Assembly: GCA_963513935.1 (NCBI GenBank)
Contig: OY740766.1
Location: forward strand, 4,246,001-4,310,000
Reading direction: 5' to 3'
From: Aphrophora alni
Taxonomy: Eukaryota; Arthropoda; Insecta; Hemiptera; Aphrophoridae
DNA length: 64,000 bases
In this document: positions 57,397-64,000 of the stretch, piece by piece
Layout: each line of letters opens with the position of its first letter
How positions within the stretch are numbered: position 1 is the stretch's first letter
Translations under genes and position numbers: made by a program
Notes under the pieces: model-generated
Seen by the model: only the letters and a program-made list of their open reading frames with translations
The model's database searches: none
What the model was told of the DNA's origin: nothing

Positions 57397-58799
57397 GGTG
57401 AGTTTTCTACCTCTTAAAACTCTGTCAGTGCACATTTCTAGTGCTTAGTACTTAGATTTATGCACATTTCTAGAAACACACAATAACAAAATATAACAGG
57501 TCGTTATAAAAGGAGAAACGGGAGTTGAGGAAGTATACAATGAAACATTGCCGGTAGTCGTTAAAAACTTCATACTTTATTTTTTTTGAAATATTTAATC
57601 CTCGTGATATTTTTCGATAGGATGTTTTCGCGGTAGTTTTGTCATTTAACCGAGCACAAATATAGCAATATGTGACTCAAAATAAATAAAACATATGATT
57701 ATATTCTTTTGTACTTATAATTAGTTAACTTAACTTCAAATTAATTTCATGTTATGCTAATGAATCAGCTGTTGGTTCTTTGTTAAAAATTGGTTGTTTT
57801 GTTACGAACATTAAAATACATTAAGCTCTCAATAAACAGAGCTGATTAGTAACTTTCAGTTTACTATACTTGAAATTAGCACTTTAGTTTTCTCAATTAG
57901 AACATTAGACTCGGATAAAAAAATACCAGCTTTGTCATGACCGATACATTATTGATTTTGAGAAAATTATAACTACTCAAAAATGTATGCATCTCACAAA
58001 ATCTCAACAAATTTTGTTTTCCATCAAAATATTTTCTCTTGTGTTGAAGTTGATAAACCAAACAGTTGCCAAACTAGTTCACAGGAGCAAATATCTCTTA
58101 CTAACTTAATTTCCATAACTACCATCTATGTTATTATGCTACCACAGAACGCAAGATGAGGAAATGTGTTATTTCGTGCTTATGATTAACAAACGTAAAC
58201 TCAACACAAACTCATGTGGCGCAACTTTGCATAATCAAATGTTGGGGGTGATTTCTAGCGGTAACTATTTGCCCCAGTTTTGTAAATACAAAGTGTCTCA
58301 ATGAGTATTATATATTAAGAATTAATGCACTTTAAATTAGGATAAATATATTGTTTACTAAGAAATGTCCAAGTATTTTAATTTATCACATGCGTTCCAA
58401 ATGAAATATTTATTTTTTATAGAGGCAGACAAAAATCATAGCCATAGTCAATTTCAAATATTACACAAATATACAACAAATAAAACAACAAAAACTGTTC
58501 AATAGTCAGTCAATACATACTATACAAAATACAAAACACAAAACAAACATTTCCCAAAATAATTCCTATAATCAATTAAGCACAAATACAAGGAATAGTG
58601 ACCGACAAAAGTAAATTAATTTTAACGTACACAATACAGACACATTTAAATTAATTACAATAGTATAATCAGTTCTATATACAGTAATTATAAATTTAGA
58701 TAAAAAGGAGAGAAAGTATCTACATTCATCATATCAAACTCCTCCACAGAGTAAAAAGATCTAGATAATAATAGTAGGGAAAATATTTTGTTTAAAACC
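57395..58799. other. Non-coding stretch, no gene seen
   Basis: AT-rich; nothing recognised. Confidence 0.5.
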
Positions 58800-60170
58800 C
58801 AGTGCCCCACCAAGATATTGGGGGCGGGGGCAGGAGGGGTTAGTTTTTAATGAAGATTCAAATGATACATCATTTTAAAGATCTTTTAAAAGTATACATT
58901 TTGTGGAAAAGATTTTGACGTACTTCGTTCCGTTTCAAGATGGCGGCTATAAACGTTAAAACTTGTGGCAATTTTATTTACTACCACCTAAAAGGCCCCA
59001 ACATTTTACTACACATTTTCGATAAGATCTTTCAAACAGTATTAAATTTGGGCACAAGTTTTCCAATATTTAAAAAGGTAATTTAATATATTTCGGATAA
59101 TTCAAAAAACCCACATCTAAAAATTTTCAAATAGCAATGGGGTCGTGTGGTATATCAAATTAAAGAGCTCTCAAAGCCGTTTCATTTTTTGTTAAAATTT
59201 TAGTCATATTTCCAACCAACCAAAAATGTGTTTTAAAATAAAAAAATAAACTGATTTGCGATACTACTTCAATGGATATCAAGCTTTTTGTGAAATTGGG
59301 TTATTGTTGAACCCGACAAGATTCTGTATCAGGTCAGGCAGAAAATAATATGAAAATATTCCAAACTCAAGTAAAACAAAAGTGAGACTTTTTTCAGTAC
59401 AAAAAGAAACTGATAACACATTTCTCTTAATTCTTGTTTAGGTTTTATATTTGTAACTTAAAATAAAAAGTATTATTTGCTCTAAACCTTCATGGGGATA
59501 TAACGGTAATTATTTACTGATTAAAAGTTTCAATTTTTCAAGAATAATAACTAATGTAAATTAATTTATGTTTTCCCTTACCCTTTCCTTTTATTACAAA
59601 AAGAGACGTACAATCCAGTCCCCCCCCCTAATTTTTATTTAACAATTATACATGTTTCAACGTTAATATTGATAAATGTCAATTTATTTGGTTTTTTCTT
59701 ACGCTTTCCATGTATTAAAAAAAGGTGTATAAAACATGTAAAATTCAAACTTTAAATACAAAAAATCTTTTACTTTGACACACGACCTACATCGCTATTT
59801 TAAATTTTTGATTAATGGGATTTTTAAATTATCTGAAATTATAAACATTTTAAATTGTAGAAAAATTGTAAAAGGTTGCCCAAACTGCCTATTTCTTGAA
59901 AGGATACGTCATATGTAATTATTGGTAACATTTTGGTGTTGAGAATAACATGGTTTAGTGGTAGTAAATATAATTGCAAAAGTCAACATTTTTTTAAGTT
60001 TATGGTAGCCATCTTGTAACGGGACATTGTAAGGTAAAGCTTTCCCCCCCCAAAATGATTATTTTTAAAAGACCTTTAAAACTACGAATCAATTAACTTA
60101 TTACATTTGAATTTCCTTAAAATCCACCCCCACTACCTAAATATGTTTTGGGGATCTAGGTTTTGAAAGT
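58800..60170. mobile_element. Large, diverged foldback-like element
   Basis: The left part (about 58800-59000) and right part (about 59940-60145) are inverted relatives: TTTTAAAGATCTTTTAAAAG against TTTTTAAAAGACCTTTAAAA, CAAGATGGCGGCTATAAACG against TATGGTAGCCATCTTG, and ATTTACTACCACC against GTGGTAGTAAAT. Arms are diverged and interrupted, and the boundaries are approximate. Non-coding. Confidence 0.5.
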
Positions 60171-61400
60171 AAATACTTTTCTTAAAATCTTCTGAGGTGA
60201 TATAGAGGAGTTTCAATTAAAATTGTGTCTCAACTGATTAGTTTGTTCGTTATACATGACACTGGTTGTCCGATACATAGCCGTTTACATCCTCTGCACT
60301 AGAGTCCATGTAGAACCCTGGCCTCAGCTTTCTCAAGTCGTTCTCTACCTCCTCCACCACATTGGTGGATAGTTTACCTCTCCTACCTCTATAGAAGATT
60401 CTTATCTCTTACTGTTACTCGGCTCCAAATGTTATATCCGGCCTGTAAGATTATTTTCTTTATTCATCTATTCAAAGTTTTTGATTTAAATACCTTCTTC
60501 AGTGCACAGTAGGTTCGATATTAAAAACTGTTCGGCAAATTAATTTCTCAAGAAGACATAAATATGATGAATATAGAAATAAGTAAATTGTCAATAAATG
60601 TAACTAAACTTTTGCGTAATTCAGTTTGTAACAATGTCAACAAGAAAGAAACAAAATGGCGCCAAATTACTCTTACGGGTATAATTTGTCGACATTTCAT
60701 ACTTTCAGAGATCAGCATGGCAAAAATTTCATTAATAGACAATATTTAGTTTTTAATATTATGATAATGTTTTAAGAGAAAATCAGATTTCTGTAGAGAG
60801 ATGTTTACGTTGTTGTAAGTGTAAATATTTGAAGTATTTCTGCTTTTAAACGAATTAAATGTTTTAAGAGATTTTGTTAACGTGTGGGTGGCAATGTAAA
60901 TTACATGAGTCAAGGGAAGAAGGAAATTGAAATCAACTGGGTAAAGCACATTATTCTATTCCAATGAATGCTGTTCTGACATCAAAAGCTCTTTGATTAG
61001 GGACGTTTTTATTTTTAGTGTCTGTATTTCAAAACTAACTATATAAACCAGATAAGATTACGGAAGAAAACAAATAAAACATTTCAATATGGTATTGATA
61101 ACAAGATAAATTGCAATTGAAAATAATGATAATGTTAATTTAATGGATAATATTTCTATTGTATAATAATAGACAAACTTTCTAACACTCACACTCACAA
61201 TCGAATTGTAACCAGATAAAAGCTTCCGTTACTGAAAATGTATGTCCAGTTAAAGTGAAATTCAACCATGAATACCGTCTTAGGTTTTGTAGGTGATTAT
61301 AAACAACATTTATATTGATTTTAAAGTTATTTGATAATGATGGATTGCTCATATTATTAATAAGGTTTAATCTGACATTTCCAATCATTTGTTTTATGAA
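60171..61400. other. Non-coding stretch, no gene seen
   Basis: AT-rich; short frames on both strands at 60548-60749 overlap each other and have no recognisable content. Confidence 0.5.
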
Positions 61401-61564
61401 AATTATTAAACGACGTTTCGAGAATATAAATCAACTCTCGTTATCAGCTGTGAAACTTAGAAACACGCCCTAGGCTACTCAAAAACAACATTAGTCTTCA
61501 TGTTCTAGTTTTACGCTTGAAAACGAGAGTTGATTCATGCTCTCGAAACGTCGTTTATTAAATT
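61401..61564. repeat. Inverted pair of hairpin/GAAACGTCG motifs
   Basis: Arms at 61401-61448 and 61518-61564 are inverted copies (AATTATTAAACGACGTTTCG against CGAAACGTCGTTTATTAAATT). Each arm itself contains a short hairpin, CGAGAGTTGATT.ATATTCTCG or similar, directly followed by AAACGTCG. Confidence 0.75.
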
Positions 61565-61571
61565 GTCGCGT

Positions 61572-62085
61572 GTTAAATAAGTCCCGGTACGGCTTAATAT
61601 TGTTTTATCAATTACAGATAGAGCTACAAAGCTTTGCACATTGTTAATGGACATCAAAATCTATTTTAGTATGTATTAAGTGGACCGCTACCTTTCTAGG
61701 GGGACGGCCCATAGAAGAGTAAGTAGGAAATCTTAAATGAGAGCATAGGCATAGAAGAAGGAATTAGAATAAGAAAGTCACAGGTATAGGCTCTAGCGTG
61801 ATACAAAATATCCTTAGTTTGGCTACTGGACAACAGAAAGCGCTAGTAGCCAACAGGGCTTGTGATACAGTAGCCAAGCCTTTTTGTCCCGATGCTACTA
61901 GCGCTTTCTGTTGTCCAGTAGCCAAACTAAGGCTATTTTGTATCACGCTGTTTAACATGGGCTGTGACTTTCTTATTCTGATTCCTTCTTCTATTGCATA
62001 AGTCGAGTTGTACATCGAATTAAATGCCTTTATGAGTGGAGCACAATGCTGTAAACCCGACCTCAAAAGGTTCACCCTAGCGTGG
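61572..62085 (-). repeat. Dispersed repeat, copy interrupted by a hairpin element
   Basis: On the minus strand it is collinear with 54482-54725, except that 61751-61994 is inserted between the TGTACAACTCGAC and CTATGCTCTCAT parts. Confidence 0.75.
61751..61994. mobile_element. Foldback element, 244 bp, inserted in a dispersed repeat
   Basis: Ends ATAGAAGAAGGAATTAGAAT and its near-complement, ATTCTGATTCCTTCTTCTAT. Inside, the 36 bases at 61815-61850 (starting TAGTTTGGCTACTGGACAAC) are an exact inverted copy of 61894-61929. A GCATA is found on both sides (GGCATA before, TTGCATA after), consistent with a short target-site duplication. The empty state is seen at 54482-54725. Confidence 0.75.
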
Positions 62086-63730
62086 GTTTAAAGTTCATAT
62101 TAGCTACAACGTCAGGTATGTTGAAAACAGTTAATAATGTTTATTGGGGGTTATGAAATGAAAACTATGCAAATAAATATCTGGTTTTAAAAAACTGTTT
62201 TTTAGACTGCTCACTGGCTCTTTACCTCCAATGGGACGGCCCTCAAGGAGTCAAAATCAAATCTTATAACTGATAAGAAACGATAATTAATCCATATCAA
62301 TAACATTCATGTAATTAAGTATGGATTTCACGTGTGTTAAATAAATATTATTCTTAAAATATTCTTAAACTATTATTAAAAAAAAAAAAAAAAAGCAGAA
62401 GTTTAAATGACTGTTTTATTTACCCACTTGTTTGGTCGTTAATCTTCACTTTTATCTAAGTTTGGTAGAGTTGATTTCATACTTTACAACAGTTCAATGG
62501 CTATTTAATTTTATTTATACCGACAACTCACGAACTAAAATTCACGAGAGGTACGTTTTGTCTGGGTATCAAGTGATTACATTTGAGCTAAATTTCAAAT
62601 TCGTTTAATTCAGTTTTGTGAAAACTGGATACATATCACATAATATTTTATACGACGTATATGCGAGAAAGTACAAACCAAATCTCGTTAAATGTAAGAA
62701 TAAAGAAAAGATGAAATATTGTAAAGTTAAATTCATCGAAAACTTTAGTTATAAGATTAATAAGTTAATAATTAAAAGAAGTAGATTAACCTGCATTTTA
62801 TTGCTCTTATAATATAGCGAATTGAACGTAAATTATTGGTGCACGAAGTTCCTGACTCAGTTATCCTTTAAACTAAACAAAAGATTTAAAATTAAACGCC
62901 AACAAAATGTTTTTTGTTTTTGTTTTTTTTAAATTTTTTAATTTATTTTCCATTCCTTTTATTACATTTAGATAAACAAAACATGATTTAGATTGAGAAA
63001 AAGGTATTAAGATAAAAAATAAAGCTTTCTTTAACAACAAACTAAAACAAAACAAATAAATTGACATATGACATAATAATACATTACTTTAAATTAAAAT
63101 ACACAACAGGAAAGAAAAACGAAAACAATATTACTTCTAAATTCTAAACAAAAACAAAGATAAACAATTTAAGACAAACAAAAAATTATTTTCATAATTA
63201 ATTGTCAATCAAAAGGTAAAAAGGACGCAGGTTTTGATGAAATATTTATATAGTTAAATGACTACTTTTATTTGTTTCACACACAATGGAAGTGGTATTT
63301 CATTGATGGACAAATGCTCAGAGTCCACCCCCCCAATTATTCCTGAATCGTAATTATTTTTTATTTGCAATTTTGTACACGGATTTAAGTTAATAATCTT
63401 CACCATTTACTAAAGTTTGAACAAAATCTGTAGAGCCAATTTAAAAATTAAGTACTGTATATTATAACAGCGTTGTAGGCGATATTTTGGTTTGTTTACA
63501 CAAAACTCATCAACTAAAGGTTTGGAATACCACGACGAATACGTTTGGTTTAGCTCTCAGGTTACACATTTCATCAAAATCTTTAGAACCGATTTTGAGA
63601 AATTTACAGTTTTGTGTATTTTTCTTACTCTTGCTACCTCGAAATTTTTAGTTTGGGAAAAAACTCCCTCAATACAGCCAAGATATCCCTACATACAAAA
63701 CATTGTGTTAGGTTGTAGAGTACTGAGTAT
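62086..63730. other. Non-coding stretch, no gene seen
   Basis: Includes an A run at 62379-62394. About 63250-63460 may be a diverged copy of the repeat family seen in the Cad96Ca introns. No gene supported. Confidence 0.45.
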
Positions 63731-63895
63731 GTAGACAGTCAGAATAGAGACAAATATAATTCCAAAAATCACTCTTTTTGGCTCAGTATATCTAAATCAG
63801 ATATATCCATTAAAAACTCGACCAACGAATTTTTGACTCATCAGCTAACTTTCTTTATACTATTTATTTATACAAACGTGAGAATGTAAAATTAA
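63731..63895 (+). mobile_element. Dispersed ACAGACAG-family repeat, diverged copy 3
   Basis: GTAGACAGTCAGAATAGAGA, then AAAAATCACTCTTTTTGGCT, then ATTTTTGACTCATCAGC and GTGAGAATGTAAAAT follow the same order as the blocks of copies 1 and 2, but with many substitutions. Assignment is tentative. Confidence 0.4.
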
Positions 63896-64000
63896 AAACA
63901 AGAAAACATCTTGTAGAAAAAAGAAAAGAAAAAAAAAAAAAAAACATTTATAGAGAAATGTAGAGTAAATCCGACTGAAATCGTATTGAAAACCGGTTAT

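Overview
The window looks like nuclear DNA from an arthropod, most likely an insect. It is AT-rich and mostly non-coding. It holds one multi-exon gene with introns up to 3.7 kb, many decayed eukaryotic transposable elements, and an internal run of the insect-type telomere repeat TTAGG (as CCTAA on the + strand, about 23.3 kb). TTAGG argues against Diptera. A large-genome hemipteroid insect would fit, but that is inference. No bacterial features, rRNA genes, tRNA genes or CRISPR arrays were recognised.

The one clearly functional gene is on the minus strand between about 50.3 and 37.6 kb. It encodes the receptor tyrosine kinase Cad96Ca (Stitcher). Seven exons can be joined with GT/AG splice sites and matching phases. 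In order they give part of a cadherin repeat, a Thr/Pro-rich extracellular stalk, one membrane segment, a conserved juxtamembrane exon, and a complete kinase domain ([27 protein letters not shown]) with a conserved C-terminal tail. The signal-peptide exon or exons lie upstream and were not found.

Layout: 0-5.3 kb, a strongly C-depleted domain with an open partial ORF at its left end. 5.3-14.7 kb, gene-poor, with diverged tandem repeats, a long foldback element and a broken zinc-finger fragment. 14.7-22.4 kb, a nest of elements: a dispersed repeat rich in ACAGACAG, a foldback, and a 141-bp satellite split by a decayed ORF1/ORF2 LINE that has lost its reverse-transcriptase active-site box. 22.7-27.7 kb, short 'ACCTTTTGAGTGCCTGG'-like modules, (TA)n, the telomere-type array, a 292-bp duplication, and a perfect hairpin followed by a foldback. 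28.9-34.8 kb, a 3.7-kb array of about 70-bp units with a 567-bp higher-order period, flanked by two inverted copies of a short element. 37.5-50.3 kb, Cad96Ca with mariner and jockey-type relics in its introns. 50.3-64 kb, gene-free, with foldback elements, a 5'-truncated RTE-type LINE, a mariner relic, and two copies of a further repeat, one of them interrupted by a hairpin element.

No new enzymatic system can be shown from this sequence. The strongest candidates for something undescribed are the C-depleted 5.3-kb domain, the higher-order repeat, the ACCTTTT...GTGCCTGG module arrays, and a recurring hairpin followed by GAAACGTCGT that resembles part of a hammerhead ribozyme.
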